Shown piece by piece: positions 44,278 to 59,689 of a stretch of DNA of 64,000 nucleotides; within the stretch, counting starts at the first letter, position 1, and the number at the start of each line of letters is the position of its first letter. Origin of the DNA: Biomphalaria glabrata (Eukaryota; Mollusca; Gastropoda; Planorbidae); assembly GCF_947242115.1 (NCBI RefSeq), contig NC_074713.1, forward strand, positions 13,516,501-13,580,500. The letters run 5' to 3'. The notes beneath the pieces are model-generated. The model saw nothing but the letters and a program-made list of their open reading frames with translations, was not told the origin of the DNA and searched no databases. The position numbers and the translations under genes were made by a program.

Positions 44278-45796
44278 CAGGGGTTCTCAACCTGTGGATC
44301 GCGACCCCTTTGGGGGTTGAATGACCATTTGCTAGGGGTCGCCTAAGACCGTCAAACTTTTATTATTTTTCTTCGGAAATTTTTTTTAAAAACGTTTTAT
44401 ACGTGTTTTCACGTGTTGTCACCAGCCTATTTGTAGCATGCTTCGTCTGCATCTAGCCTACAGTTCTAATAATGAAGTACATGGACATTACTTAGATTAC
44501 ATTATTACCACAAAAATTATGAAACAATCGTCAATAAAATAAAATAAAAAGTTGGGCTGACTAATGTGTCATTTGTAATGAAGTTCTCTCTGCCATATGC
44601 ATGAGGCTGAACAAACCTCCGAGCTTTGCCGATAAGGACATCCAGTATTCTAGTTTTGAAGGTTAAAGTCAAGAAATCCAGACTTGACTCGGGTGTCAAG
44701 TAGCATAATTAAAACAAGCAGCCCTTGAAGTTTTTTTTTTGGTGGTTCTCGGAATAGCCAGAGCCATGAAACCTCTCACCCTTACCAAGAGTTAATATTG
44801 CCAGTGGCCAAAGACACTGCTCGAGTTATGATTGGAGCCCAATTCTGAACTAAAGTTTGTGCAATTTCATTATCTAACGACACTGCTCACAGGAAAAAAA
44901 ATTGACATGTTTGCTGATATTATCAATCAGGTAATTCATGAAATATGATATTTTATCTATTTTCAATATTTGGCATCCAGATTTATTAATGAATCCACAG
45001 GCAAATTAAATTGCTCACAATTAGGCCTACTAGTTTTCTTAAGATATTTACATAATAGCGATTATAAAGCTTCTTTTCTGTGTAAACTTCTTGAAATGAC
45101 CTCTGCAGCACGTGATGTAATTGACAAAGTTCATTTTGGTAAAGTAAAAGACCTCTTGGAGAAATATTTGTGGTGTCTGCACAGTTGCTGCTGGATTTAA
45201 GTGTGTGTTACAGAATCAGTTACCTTAAGAATGCACCGTAACTCAATGCATGATTCATCTATATGTATTAGCAACAAAGATACTGCCACAAGCATTACAC
45301 CAATAGCAAGGCAGCTAAATATGATTTCTCTTCAATGTCAATTACATAATACTGGATCAATTGTTTGCAGTCATTCTGTTCTAGTTGAGAATTATTTCGC
45401 GGCATCCTCTTCCATTTCCAACAACCTATCTTTGTGTATCATTGTTTTGCTGCCTGTTATCAAGCCTAAATACACAAACAAAAATGTGACTTCCTCATCT
45501 AGTGAACTAAAAACAAGCTCAACCTTTTCAATAACTTTGGCGTGTTTCAATATACTATCCCAACAATTTTATAGTTTAAGTTTACTGTGACAAAGACTGT
45601 ACGTTTTTCATTCTTAGTAATACTTTTAATTATCAGTTATGTATGCAAGATGAATATATTATAAGCACATTTGGATAACGATTTCATAACGTTAGCTAAA
45701 TCACATTACTTAGGCTTATGAACGAAAATTTATGGATGGGGGTCGCCGCCAAGTGAAAAATTGTATTAGCTGAGCTAAAAAGGTTGAGAACCGCTG
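44278..45796 (+). mobile_element. Decayed hAT transposon (ZBED type)
   Basis: The left end CAGGGGTTCTCAACCTGTGG with ATCGCGACCCCTTTGGGGGT, and the right end AAAGGTTGAGAACCGCTG, are canonical for a widespread hAT group. The flanks GTTTAGCC (44270-44277) and GTCTAGCC (45797-45804) agree at 7 of 8 bases. Transposase remnants lie inside. Confidence 0.93.
44970..45200 (+). pseudogene. hAT (ZBED-like) transposase fragment
   Basis: LLVFLRYLHNSDYKASFLCK, then LLEMTSAARDVIDKV, corresponds to the FVRYL...EEFLFCKPL.TTT.A.DVF stretch of ZBED-type hAT transposases. The expected CGVCTDGAPAM that follows is corrupted (WCLHSCCWI). Further coding is not recoverable by eye. Confidence 0.75.
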
Positions 45797-45902
45797 GTCT
45801 AGCCGGTAGTTACCCTGTGACCTGATTACCGTAGCGATAGACAGCGCGGTGCTGCCATTTGCGTAACATTCTTCAAAAGGCTCCTTCGATGGGAAGTTTT
45901 AC

Positions 45903-45903
45903 C

Positions 45904-45965
<62 letters not shown>
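45903..45965 (+). repeat. (TCTA)n microsatellite
   Basis: About 15 uninterrupted TCTA units, followed by pyrimidine-rich sequence. Confidence 0.98.
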
Positions 45966-45967
<2 letters not shown>

Positions 45968-46061
45968 ATTCTGCTTTTTTCGTCCATCTCTCTTTTATTT
46001 TTTCCTCTCTCCTGTATCTCTTTTATTATCTATTTCTCTTTCTTGTTAATTTTTAAATCTT

Positions 46062-46098
46062 TCTTCTTCTTCTTCTTCTTCTTCTCTCTCTCTCTCTC
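46062..46098 (+). repeat. (CTT)n/(CT)n microsatellite
   Basis: A compound pyrimidine repeat within a longer T/C-rich strand from about 45970. Confidence 0.95.
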
Positions 46099-46149
46099 CA
46101 CAATCAGCAGGCCTTAACTCCTGAACCCCAGCCTGACACTTTTGAAACC

Positions 46150-46324
46150 TGCTCTCGCCCCAACTATTATATTATCCTTTGGAATGTAAAAGTTCAGTGT
46201 GGGTGAGAGATGGTGAGGATGGAGATCTTTTTTTTTTGTAAGCTCCCCTTGTGAATTTTGTGTTCACGTCTGCAAGTGTCGTCTGATGAGTGGGCACACT
46301 ACATGAGTGGGCATGTGGTCAACT
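46150..46324 (+). repeat. Repeat C, copy 2, left of M2
   Basis: GGAATGTAAAAGTTCAGTGT to GGGCATGTGGTCAACT, shared with 59700-59826 and 24455-24530. Interrupted by the M2 element; it resumes at 48323. Confidence 0.88.
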
Positions 46325-46437
46325 CACTAGCGGATCCAGAACTTTGGAGTGGGGGGGGGGCGATTTTTTTCCAAACCCTAACCCCAACGCCCAGTAAACC
46401 CTAACCCTATACATAAACGTGCGTACAGCACACACAC

Positions 46438-46446
46438 ATATATATA

Positions 46447-46525
<79 letters not shown>
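46438..46525. repeat. (AT)n microsatellite in M2
   Basis: About 88 bp of AT repeat with one phase slip, next to ACACACAC. Confidence 0.98.
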
Positions 46526-46527
<2 letters not shown>

Positions 46528-46552
46528 AATAAATAAGCAGTGTTTCTCAGTA

Positions 46553-46880
46553 TTTTCATGCATTCTTCACTGCAGAAACGCATTCTCCTGACATCTACAG
46601 CTCATTATTAATCAGTGGAGTTCGGGGTGAAGCCCCGACGCATAAAGCGTTTTCATGCATTCTTCACTGCAGAAACGCCTGCTCCTGACATCTACAGCTC
46701 TTTATCCATCAGTGGAGTTCGGGGTGAAGCCCCGACGCCAAAAGCGTTTTCTTGCATTTTTCACTGCAGAAACGCCTGCTCCTGACAATTACAGCTCACT
46801 ATTCATCAGTGATTTTCGGGGCGTAAAAGCGTTTTCTTGCATTCTTCGCTGAAGAAACGCATTCTCCTTACCTAAAGCTC
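46553..46880 (+). repeat. 97-bp tandem repeat in M2 copy 1
   Basis: Four units starting at 46553, 46650, 46747 and 46832 (the last shortened by 12 bp). Each contains TCACTGCAGAAACGC and a GTTCGGGGTGAAGCCCCGAC hairpin. Confidence 0.95.
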
Positions 46881-47489
46881 ATTATTCATCCTATTAAAAA
46901 AGGACTTTTTGAATAATGTTGTACTTGAAAAATATTCTAATTTGAATGTATACGCCCTTAATACATTGCAAATAAATCCGATTTGTTCCTTGAAAAGATC
47001 AGATATTTAGATTAAGGCTTTGAGGATCGCCGCCGAAAAAAAAAATCGATAAATAATATTCAATAAAATTCAAGCATAAATTGTGAGTTATTGTCCCAAA
47101 TTTAACTAGAAAAATATTAGATTGAGTAGAGGTTGGAATAAAGGCTATTCATTTCAATCGTGACTCTTATACTGAAAATTTTTTTTTGAATTCTAACTTT
47201 TCCAAAGCTAAGTCTTTCTTAAAATAATTATGATAAATTCATGTAAAATTACATAAACTGTGTCTGGAAATGGGAGGGGCGGTAGAATGAAAACGATTTA
47301 TCCTCGCTCCTTTTTATAATTTCTGCTAATGATTGCATTTGGCATTAAAGAATAAGGGTGGGGCCACTCGATACGAGAATTTAATTTATAGCATATATAA
47401 ATTATATTAGTGGCTGATTTTTTTTTTTACATTTTGTAATTTCTTAACTATAATACAAAAAGAAAAATTATTGCTTTGTCCGATGAGGG

Positions 47490-48240
47490 AAAGGAGATAG
47501 CATGTATTGCCCCTCCCACCTTTTCCTTTTATATTTACTAATCATAAAATTTGAGATTAGAGTGTGGTGCGACATAATATACAAATGGTTTCACATATCA
47601 ATTATATAGAAATTCAACTATTTTTGTTCACAAACTATGATTCCTCCATAAAAATATGACCGCCCCCACCCACTCAGAGGGCTAGAGCGGGCAATACATG
47701 CAATCGCCCCCCCCCTTACCCCACCGAATTGGCCAAGATACCTGAAGGAGAGCGACATAATATCAAATGTATATATCAATGCAAATAATCTTGCTCACAA
47801 ACTATCATTTCTCCATAAAAGTAGGATCGCTCCCCCTCCCACTCAAAGGGTTTAGGTGGGAAGGGCAGTAGAGGTTTCGCCCCCCCCCCACACACACACC
47901 AATCGGACAAAAGGGGAACGACATAATATAAAGATCGGTTAAAATATCAATAACAAGTTTTAATCATATAGATATTTAATTGATTCTTTTGGCAAGCTGT
48001 GATTTCTACAAATAAATTGGACCGCCCCCTCCCACTCAAAAGTTTATGGTTGGGGGAGGGGGCGGATTGATGCTATCGCCCCCTCCCGACCCCACCTAAT
48101 CGGCCAACATACTAGAGGGGGGGGCGAAATAATCTAAAAATAGTTTGAAATATAAATAATTAGTATATATTATTAACATAAGTAATAAATTCGTATACAA
48201 ATTGTGTGACTTCTATACTAAAATTCGTCCGCCCCACCCC
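47490..48240 (+). repeat. Degenerate G/C-run modules in M2 copy 1
   Basis: About four modules of 150-190 bp repeat the order: CATAAAAATA-type sequence, CCGCCCCC.CCCACTC, GGGTTTA.GTGGG, CGCCCCCCCC, CGAATTGGCCAA, GCGACATAATAT. Inverted C-run/G-run pairs within each could fold. Confidence 0.75.
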
Positions 48241-48322
48241 CTTCGGGAGGGGGGGGGGGGTCGGCCGAGTGGGGTGGGGGGCGATCGCCCCTACCGCCCC
48301 CCCCCCCCTGGATCCGCCAGTG

Positions 48323-48410
48323 GGTCAACTCTACGTTGTCTTAATTCGTCGAAAGTTCTTGGGATTGTCTACACCACACACACACACACACACATACACA
48401 CACATTTGTC
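48323..48410 (+). repeat. Repeat C, copy 2, right of M2, ending in (CA)n
   Basis: GGTCAACTCTACGTTGTCTT continues the sequence cut at 46324 and ends in a CA run (48373-48404), as in copy 1. Confidence 0.88.
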
Positions 48411-49568
48411 TGCTATTGCAAAAAAGATTTTTGTTCTAGCTAGGGTGTCACTCTTTTTGGGTATCAAACAATACCCCCCACACCCCTCTAGTGTCGCCTT
48501 TGCTAAAATTTCTGATCTAGAACTCTTGTGATCTAAATCTAAGCTACTTCTAGATCTAGGACTAGATGTAATTTAGAATATATTTACGTAAAAAATTAAA
48601 AAATATAAGCAAAGATAATCTATCAATAAAATATCTAGATCTAGAAGTAAAATTATTTCTAGAAAAAAGATCTAGTCCAAGGGTAGGCATGAGCGCCCGC
48701 AGAATTTTTTGCAGGGGGTGCAAGCTTCCACCCATGGCTCAAAGTCGCAAAGTCGTATCCTGAACTTTCTTGTTATAATATTAAAGAAAATAACTACCCC
48801 CCCCTCCCCATTCGGGCCCTCATACCTAATCGATATTAAGTGCACAGTACATTTTTTCTCATGAAATAAAAAAAATACGAAACTAAACACGTGAACAAAG
48901 TATTTACTGTACACATTGTTAACGTTATCCATGAGGCCCGTGCTTGCCTACGTTCAATCAAACAAAAACTGCAAATGTTGACTGTGGCTGCCGAAACTGT
49001 CAATAACTTTACATATGAATTGCTTTTCGTCGCGATAAACAATCTGGAGATGAACGCTTATCGCGCAGTTCTGATATTCATCTTTGCATTGCAGCTTTTG
49101 CTTTGTTTTAGGTTAAAGACTAACAACAAGTTGAACTGATCATTACTATTGTTTGAAAAGCGAGACATAATAAAGAATCTTAAGAATTAAGATATGCAAT
49201 GTAAATCCGTGTTCTGTAATAACTTCCAAAATCCAAACATGTGGTTTTTTCTCAGTGTGTTTGTCGGCTGCGATTTCTCGGTAGCAGCAACTCAATATTC
49301 AGTATTATGTTTTTCTGCCACCAGTCTCTCTGTCCTCAAGATGACACATCTGACGTGTTCCTCAGGATGGTCAAGTTTTTTAAAAATTAATTTTGAATTA
49401 ATGTTACTGCTGATGTGCTGTTGAGCGGTCATAATGTTAAGTTGTTAAGTTGGAAAGACTGCAACACCACGGAAACTGGTTCAAGAACAGATGAATAATT
49501 GACGACAATGAAAAGACAAATCAGAACACACAAGAGGAGGAGGCATTTACTATACATGTGCAGTTTAT
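48411..49568. other. Spacer with a TCTAGATC remnant, no gene
   Basis: 48514-48680 (GATCTAGAACTCTTGTGATC and TATCAATAAAATATCTAGAT) is a one-unit relative of the 39-bp array and its right flank at 11050-11120. The rest has only short ORFs (48891-49139, 49194-49424) without recognisable domains. Confidence 0.6.
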
Positions 49569-50835
49569 CTAGTTTTACTTGCAATCAGTCCCAGGAGACA
49601 AAGACATATTACTGAATTTGAACCAAGTAGACAACATAGAAGATATAGTAGTACAAGAAAATGGAATTCAAAAACTTTTAGCCAACACCAAACCAAATAA
49701 AGCGTCTGGACCTGATGGTATTCCAGCTAGATTACTCAAAGAACTAAGCAATGAGCTAGCCCTAGTGTTCAAAATACTCTTTCAGGCTTCGCTTAACCAG
49801 GGCAGAGTACCAAGGGACTGGAAAGAAGCTAATGTCACCCCCCTATTTAAAAAAGAAAAAAAAATCTGACCCAGGAAACTACAGACCAGTATCATTTACC
49901 AGCATCACATGTAAAATCCTAGAACACATAAGATGTAGCAACATCATAAACCACTTAGACAAACATAATGTCCTCACACCATACCAACATGGCTTTAAGA
50001 AATATAGATCATGTGAAACATAACTAATAGGACTAATTGATGATTTTTCAAAAGGTTTAGACAATAGTGAACAAATAGATGCTATCTTACTAGATTTTTC
50101 TAAGGCTTTTGACAAAGTTCACCACCATAGTTTGCTTAAAAAATTAAAACATTTCGGCATTAATGGTCCACTGCATCAGTGGATTAAAGATTTTCTGATA
50201 GGGAGAGAACAAACTGTAATAATTAATGGCTCTAAATCAACACCGATAACAGTAAACTCAGGTGTACCTCAAGGAACAGTCTTGGGTCCACTACTATTTT
50301 TAATTTACATCAATGATTTACCAAATTGCATTACTTCAGGAACAAAAGTCAGATTATTTGCAGACGATTGCATAATATATAGAACAATAAAAACAACACA
50401 AGACACAGATATTTTACAAAGAGAATTAGATGAATTACAGAAATGGGAATCAAATTGGAGCATGTCTTTCCACCCAGAAAAATGTCAGTTGTTAAGAGTA
50501 ACAAAAAAACTAAAACAAATTAATTCCACTTATCTTATTCATGGCAAACCAGTAACACAGACTAAAAACGCAAAATACCTAGGTGAAAGACACAAAGATA
50601 AAGGCACATTCCTCGTCCCATATGCTAGGACAAATTTGTATAAATACTCCTTCTTCCCTAGTGCTATTAGAGCATGGAATGGGTTGCCTGAGCTAGCCAG
50701 AAAAACCAGTGACTTGGCAGAGTTTAAAGTCATTGGTTAATATGCATGACTAAATGCATGACGCGTAGGACGTAATCAATTTTTTTTAAGTAACGTCTGT
50801 ATTATATAAGATAAGAAGATAAGATCGTTTTTTAA
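49569..50835 (+). mobile_element. 5'-truncated CR1/jockey-like LINE with internal deletion
   Basis: The RT-bearing part of ORF2, ending in a 3' tail of TAAGATAAGAAGATAAGAT-type short repeats typical of CR1-like LINEs. The left boundary is about 49569. No target duplication could be identified. Confidence 0.88.
49579..50740 (+). pseudogene. CR1/jockey-like LINE reverse transcriptase
   Basis: Visible in order: N-terminal RT region (KLLANTKPNKASGPDGIPAR then RVPRDWKEANVTPLFKK), fingers (DPGNYRPVSFTSITCKILEH), motif A (AILLDFSKAFDKV), motif B (NSGVPQGTVLGPLLFLIYIN), motif C (LFADDCII), then ...KNAKYLG joined directly to RHKDKGTFLVPYARTNLYKY and SFFPSAIRAWNGLP. That join skips roughly 150 residues (thumb and following region) usually found between these blocks. 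One frameshift lies in the A-run at about 49853-49868 and one in-frame TAA at 50021-50023. The rest is one frame to the stop at 50740. No endonuclease is present. Dead copy. Confidence 0.93.
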
Positions 50836-52089
50836 GATCCGCCAAACAGTCAAAGATCTCTAAGTTGAAACTTAAAGCTCGAAGGAATTGGTATTTTTCA
50901 GTCCATTGTGTCTCACACGAAAGAGGTAAATTTAGCACCGACGCTATCGCTAGGGACAGTTAGTGGAAAAAAGAATGCTAGCCATAACTGGGTAGTTTGT
51001 CTATGTCTTGACTTAACAATGACGTTAGACACATGCAGCGCGTCTCTCACAACAACAAGGAACAAAACCAATGAAGTCGAATACAATCGCAATTTGAAAA
51101 AAAAAACGAATACTCAAAGACATCTGCTCAGTTTCATCACTAAAATACCCAACAAATTCAGTTAATTCATGATGCTGCAGCTCGTATTTTGGGGGTTCTT
51201 GCTACTGCCAGTGCTCCGTTGATCCAAATCAACGTTTTGACTCGAACGATGGCATGTGAAGAACTTTCTCGTATCTCTTCTATTGTAAACTGGTGGACGT
51301 GTTTAACCTGCTGTTTTATCGAGCGCTGACACCGACTGCAACTCCGAAAGACTCTTTACTTTTGTTTAAAGAAAATATAACATTTATCACATCGAAAGAT
51401 TATTGGATAAAAAAAATAATTCTAGACCTTAACTATATAAAAAAATAATTGTGGCTTTGTACGTCTTTGCAATTTCTTGTGTGACTAAAAAGGCCAATCC
51501 TTTGTACTCTCTAATACTATTGTGTATGGCATCTGCAATCCAGGACATTCCTTTCTCGCTCTTCATGTGGATCAGTCCAGTGCAACTTTTTCCCAGCTAT
51601 TAGTGCCGATTTTTAAGAGCTTTATGTCGCGTTTCATACATCAGTATACCTTAGCGGTGGACGACCAGCGGATCTCCTGCCTTCTGTTAAATCAACCTAC
51701 AGGATGTCTTGTGAAAGTCGACATTGTGGCATTCATAATAACTAAAGTTATGTGCAAATATAAACAACTAACATGCTATAGAATATGTGACATCCTTTAT
51801 AAGAGCAAATAATTGCAAGCCTAGAAGAAATCGTACGTGTTCGGACATGAACTACAGATTTACCTATTCTAGTCTAGAAGTTAATTTCATGGTGCGCAAA
51901 AAAATGGCTAGAATTTGGCTACTCAGAATCCAGGGGGGTGCACGTGCACCCCTTTGCACACCCCTGCGGGCGCCATGGGGATAGGCAACCCTTTTGTATC
52001 GGGGGCCGCATTTGAAAAAAAAACATAAATGGTGTTTGTGTGATGACAAATTTCCTTATGGATAATAAAGATTATTATTAGTATTATTG

Positions 52090-52161
<72 letters not shown>

Positions 52162-52260
52162 TTACAACTTAAAAATATACAATATTGACAGTGTATAAAT
52201 GTCTTTTGATTCATTTATACTGTATTGTACACAAACTTTTTTTTCTGTCAGATATTTATT
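50836..52260. other. Spacer, no recognised gene
   Basis: ORFs at 50908-51165 and 51522-51812 match no family. Around 51935-51990, GGGGGTGCACGTGCACCCC is a palindrome followed by GGGATAGGCAACCC, like scraps of hAT termini. An AT microsatellite begins at 52091. Confidence 0.55.
52091..52160. repeat. (AT)n microsatellite
   Basis: About 70 bp of AT repeat. Confidence 0.98.
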
Positions 52261-52366
52261 AGAGCTGGGTGGACTCAGAGCCGCCCAAAGATCACAAAAT
52301 TAAAAATCCCAGTCTTCACCATGATTAAAACCTGGGATCCCCCGCTTCAATAGCCAAACGCATTAT
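52261..52366 (-). mobile_element. SINE fragment
   Basis: AGAGCTGGGTGGACTCAGAG to GGGATCCC..GCTTCAATAGCCAA matches the middle and head of the SINE in reverse. The 3' body and the A-box end are missing. It abuts the start of Repeat A copy 3. Confidence 0.8.
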
Positions 52367-52369
52367 TCC

Positions 52370-53310
52370 TTTCAAGGACGCGATCGTGCTTGCAAAACCC
52401 ATGTTGGATCTAGACCTACACCTAGTTTTCTAGGCAAATTTAAATGTGAATACATTTTTATAAGTTATAAAAACAGGCTATACCTCCTTTATGTCACTTA
52501 TTGAGTGATTGTTTTTCTCTTAAAAATTAATAAAAGTTGGATTTTAAAACTTTTATTTACCCTGCCACCTTCCCCCCTCTCCCCTAGAAGGAATTCTGGT
52601 TAAGCGATTGTATATAGATCTTGTACAACTTTTAAGTCCAATGATAAGTATTTAGATCTAGACATAGGAAACAATGCGCAAAATTTTCCTGAACATTAAT
52701 TTATTTAACTCTTGAATCAATAAAGCCTTACATTCGGAAATTCCCGAACGCGATAGTCCTTTCAAGAGTGCTATAATCATGTGACTATAATCCTTCAAAC
52801 CAATGTTGAATCTAGATCTAGATTTAGTCTCTAGCCAAATTTACATTTAATAATGTCCACTTTAAAGAAGAAAAAAAAAGATTTATTAAACATCTTTTAG
52901 TCGTTAAATCATAGATAAATATGATATGATCAAATTGTTACAGCAATTATGCCGAGACTTTCAGTTGCTGGAGGCCCTTTATGAAATTTGGACACCACAG
53001 CTCTCCAAATAAAGTAGCCGGCGATTGTCCCACATTAAGATATAAGAGAGCTCTTGGTGGACTTTTATGTGCAGGGCCTTGTCCCCACAGAAATATAAAA
53101 TCACATTTCAAAGGTAACTTGCTAATGGTTTAGAAAATTGTTGTAATCTAACAAATGTCGACCATAGCAGTTTAATAATAGGACTAAGGTTAAAAAAAAA
53201 CAGGAAACCGTTATTGGTAGGCCTATTCTACAGTTTGGTAATACTTTTGTCTGGTAACCTACAGCTTATAACATTTAAGGCTAGTAACCTTCTTTGGTCT
53301 GCTATCCAGT
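52370..53310 (+). repeat. Repeat A, copy 3, left part
   Basis: Collinear with 34815-35640 of copy 2 (ACATTCGGAAATTCCCGAAC, ATGCCGAGACTTTCAGTTGC). The 27-bp array and the following kilobase are absent; foreign sequence starts at about 53311. Confidence 0.9.
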
Positions 53311-56395
<3,085 letters not shown>

Positions 56396-56500
56396 GGTGA
56401 CTCGACAGTAGTGGATAAACTTTTTTCTAAATAAAGCAACACATCAACAGCAGAAATAAAACAAATCTAGGTCTTAACCTTCAACCAGATCACCTTGATC

Positions 56501-58690
56501 CACTGGCGGATCCAGGGGGGGGGCGGTAGGGGCGATCGCCCCCCCCCCCACTCGGCCGCCCCCCCCCCCGAAGGGGGGGGGGGGGGGCGGACGAACTTTA
56601 GTATAGGATTCACACAATTTGTATACGAATTTATTACTTATGTTAAAAATATATACTAATTATTTATATTTCAACCTATTTTTAGATTATTTCGCCCCCC
56701 CCTCTAGTATGTTGGCCGATTTGGTGGGGTCGGGAGGGGGCAATGGTATCAATCCCGCCCCCCCCCCCACTTTCGAGTGGGGGGGGGGCGGTTCAATTTA
56801 TTGGTAGAAATCACAGCCTGCTAACAAAATCAATTAAATATCTATATCCTTGTAACTTGTTATTAATATTTTAACCGATCTTTATATTATGTCGTTCCCT
56901 GTTTGCCGATTGGTGGGGGGGGGGACGAATACCTCTTCTGCCTTTCCCACCTAAACCCTTTGAGTAAGGGGGGCGGTCCGTTTTTATGGAGAAATCATAG
57001 TTTGTGAACAAAATTAGTTGAATTAATATATACATTTTATATTATGTCGCTCCCTTTCTGGTATTTTGGCCGATTCGGTGAGGTGAGGGTGGGGGGGGGG
57101 GGGCGATTGCATGTACTGCCCTCCCCACTCTAGCCCTCTGAGTGCTGGGGGGGCGGTCCTATTTTTGTGGAGAATCATAGTTTGTGAATAAAATTAGTTG
57201 AATATCTATATAATATAAACTACGTATTGATATGAGACCCATTGTAAATATGTCGTACCACACTCTAATCTCTAATCTCATTAGTAAATTTAAATGAAAA
57301 AGGGTTTTACCAGGTGGGAGGGGCGATACATGCAATCGCATTTCCCCCATCGGACAAATCAATACTTTTTCTTTTTGTATTATAGTTAAGAAATTACAAA
57401 ATTAAAAAAATCTGTCAATAATATAATTTATATATACTATAAATTAAATTCTTATATCGAGTCGCCCCATACCTATTCTTTAATGCCAAATGCAATCTTT
57501 AGCAGAAATTAGTAAAGGAGCGAGGATTAATCGTTTTCACTCTACCGCCATTCCCATTTCCAGACAGAGTTTTTGTAATTTCACATGAAGTTATCATAAG
57601 TATTTTAAGAAAGACTTTGCATTGGAAAAGTTAGAATTCAAACGAAATTTTTCAGTATAAGAGTCATGATTGAGATGAGTTCTAAACCGAAAAAAATACA
57701 TTTATAGTCGCCTTTTCCCAACCTTTACTCAATCTGATATTTTTCTAGCTAAATAAATTTGGGACTATAACTCACAATTTATGCTAGAGTTTTCGTGAAT
57801 ACTATTTATCGAATAAGTTTTTTTTCGGCGGCGATCCTCAAAGCAAAAATCTAAATACTTGGGGTATCCTATCTTTTCAAGGAACAAATCGGTTTTATTT
57901 GCAATGTATTATGGGTCTATAAATTCAAATTAGAATATTTTTCAAGTACAACATTATTCGAAAGGTCGTTTTAATAGTATGAATAATGAGCTTTAGGTCA
58001 GGAGAATGCGTTTCTGCAGTGAAGAATGCAAGAAAACGCTTTTGGTGTCGGGGCTTCGCCCCGAACTCCATTTATGAGTAATGAGTTGTAGATGTCAGGA
58101 GAATACGTTTCTGCAGAGAAGAATGCAAGAAAACGCTTTTGGCGTCGGGGCTTCGCCCCGAACTTCATTTATGGGTAATGAGTTGTAGATGTCAGGAGAA
58201 TGCGTTTCTGCAGTGAAAAAAGCAAGAAAACGCTTATGGCGTCGGGGCTTCACCCCGAACTCCATTGATGAATAATGAGCTGTACTTGTCAGGAGAATGC
58301 GTTTCTGCAGTGAAAAAAGCAAGAAAACGCTTATGGCGTCGGGGCTTCGCCCCGAACTCCATTGATGAATAATGAGCTGTACTTGTCAGGAGAATGCGTT
58401 TCTGCAGTGAAAAAAGCAAGAAAACGCTTATGGCGTCGGGGCTTAGCCCCGAACTTCACCAGAGAACCTTATAGCGCTGCCCCGGTTGTTTTGGTTTTCG
58501 CCGAAGGTTGAGAAATGCTGCTTTTTTTATTCTCATATATACATATATATGTGTGTGCGTGTGTGTGTGCGTGTGTGTGTGTGTGTGTGCGCGCGCGCTG
58601 TATGCACGTTTATGCGTATTGTTAGGGTTTACTGGGCGTTAGGGTTAGGGTTTGGAAAAAATCGCCCCCCCCCCCCACTCCAAAGTGTTC
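56501..58690 (-). mobile_element. M2 hAT-like MITE, copy 2 (reverse)
   Basis: The left edge CACTGGCGGATCCAGGGGGG is the M2 right terminus in reverse. The interior is collinear with copy 1 in reverse, through AACCCTAAC..CCCAGTAAACC and the GGGGCGATTTTTTCC terminal zone. The far terminus is degraded (CCAAAGTGTTCTGCAC), so no target duplication can be read. Confidence 0.9.
57990..58455 (-). repeat. 97-bp tandem repeat in M2 copy 2
   Basis: Five units with CTGCAGTGAA and GTCGGGGCTTCGCCCCGAAC. The last two are almost identical. Copy 1 has four, so the number changed after spread. Confidence 0.95.
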
Positions 58691-58831
58691 TGCACATTCA
58701 AACCGCATTCCATAAATATAAATCCTTGACAAGTCGGGTGTTGCTATTCCTTATCATGTTGAAGAATGTTCAAATAACTTGTACCAACACATGCCTTTAG
58801 CTTGATATAGAAGAAGAAATGTACAAAACCA

Positions 58832-59682
58832 AATACCTTTTTTTAAGAATGTAATGAAAAAGAAAAGAAACTTAGTCTTAATTATAACACACTTTTTAGG
58901 AATTATTTTTCATTTTTATTTTTAACACTATGTATTGATTGAATCCAAATTTAGGGAATGAAATTTCACTAAAATGAATTAGTTTCACAGACTTATATAT
59001 AATAGGCCTATGGTCAGTTTTTGTTTACCGAAATAGTGTTGCCTACATAAATTGTAAGCGTTGTAAAAGTTTCTTCATGGAGATAGAATTGAAGATGCAG
59101 CAGGTTTTCGCTCAAGTCGGCAAGGGTTTTGATTTCGGGCGGGACTCGGCGCTAAGCGTCTTCTGGCCTTTTTCTCTTAGTAAGAAGATTTTTAAAAAAG
59201 GCTAATATTGATGTGTTTTTTTTCAGAGCGCACTATTCATCCTAATAATAAAAGTAGAGGGCCATATTAAATCTAATAATAAAGAGGCAGCCCTGGCCAA
59301 TAGTATTATGCGAGCTACATTCTAGGTACGTCTGTAATGGGCGTGAGCTTTTTAACAATATTCTTCTTGGTAAGTAAGACGTCTCTGTCGCGGACGTTTT
59401 TTGTCGCACAAAAGTCGTCACTATTATAAAGTGCAATAGGCGGAAGAAATTCGACTTTTCTGAGACAAAAAAAAAAAAATCCAGAAGAATCACACTAAAA
59501 TGTTTTCTTGAAAACGTTTAGACCAATATTGTTGCACACGCGCCTCACAAAAAGCGGTCCACATTTAAAAAGGTCTTATTAGAAGATAAAACGCCGTCTC
59601 CTACTTAAGATATTTTAATTTTTGAACATGTAATTTTACTAATACACATATAAATTACACTGAAAATAAAACATTTTTTAAC
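58832..59682 (-). repeat. Repeat D, copy 2 (inverted relative to copy 1)
   Basis: Reverse complement of 33718-34585 with scattered differences. No ORF is shared; the minus-strand 83-codon ORF at 59242-59493 is not conserved. Confidence 0.85.
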
Positions 59683-59689
59683 CGGCTCT

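Larger units (their letters stand above)
46325..48322 (+). mobile_element. M2 hAT-like MITE, copy 1, exact 8-bp target duplication
   Basis: Ends CACTAGCGGATCCAG and CTGGATCCGCCAGTG are inverted. GGTCAACT is duplicated (46317-46324, 48323-48330). The empty site is in Repeat C copy 1 (GGTCAGCT near 24527). The interior, 1998 bp overall, has an AT microsatellite, a 97-bp tandem repeat with a GC-rich hairpin, AT-rich sequence and several degenerate modules rich in CCCCC/GGGGG runs. No transposase. Confidence 0.94.

Noticed and set aside
49194-49424. 76-codon ORF with hydrophobic stretches, as a small membrane protein
   Set aside because: Composition follows the local T-rich DNA, and no splice sites or start context support it.
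58625-58655. Telomeric TTAGGG repeats (GTTAGGGTTAGGG)
   Set aside because: Only two units, and they belong to the terminal zone of the M2 element, also present in reverse at about 46376-46410.
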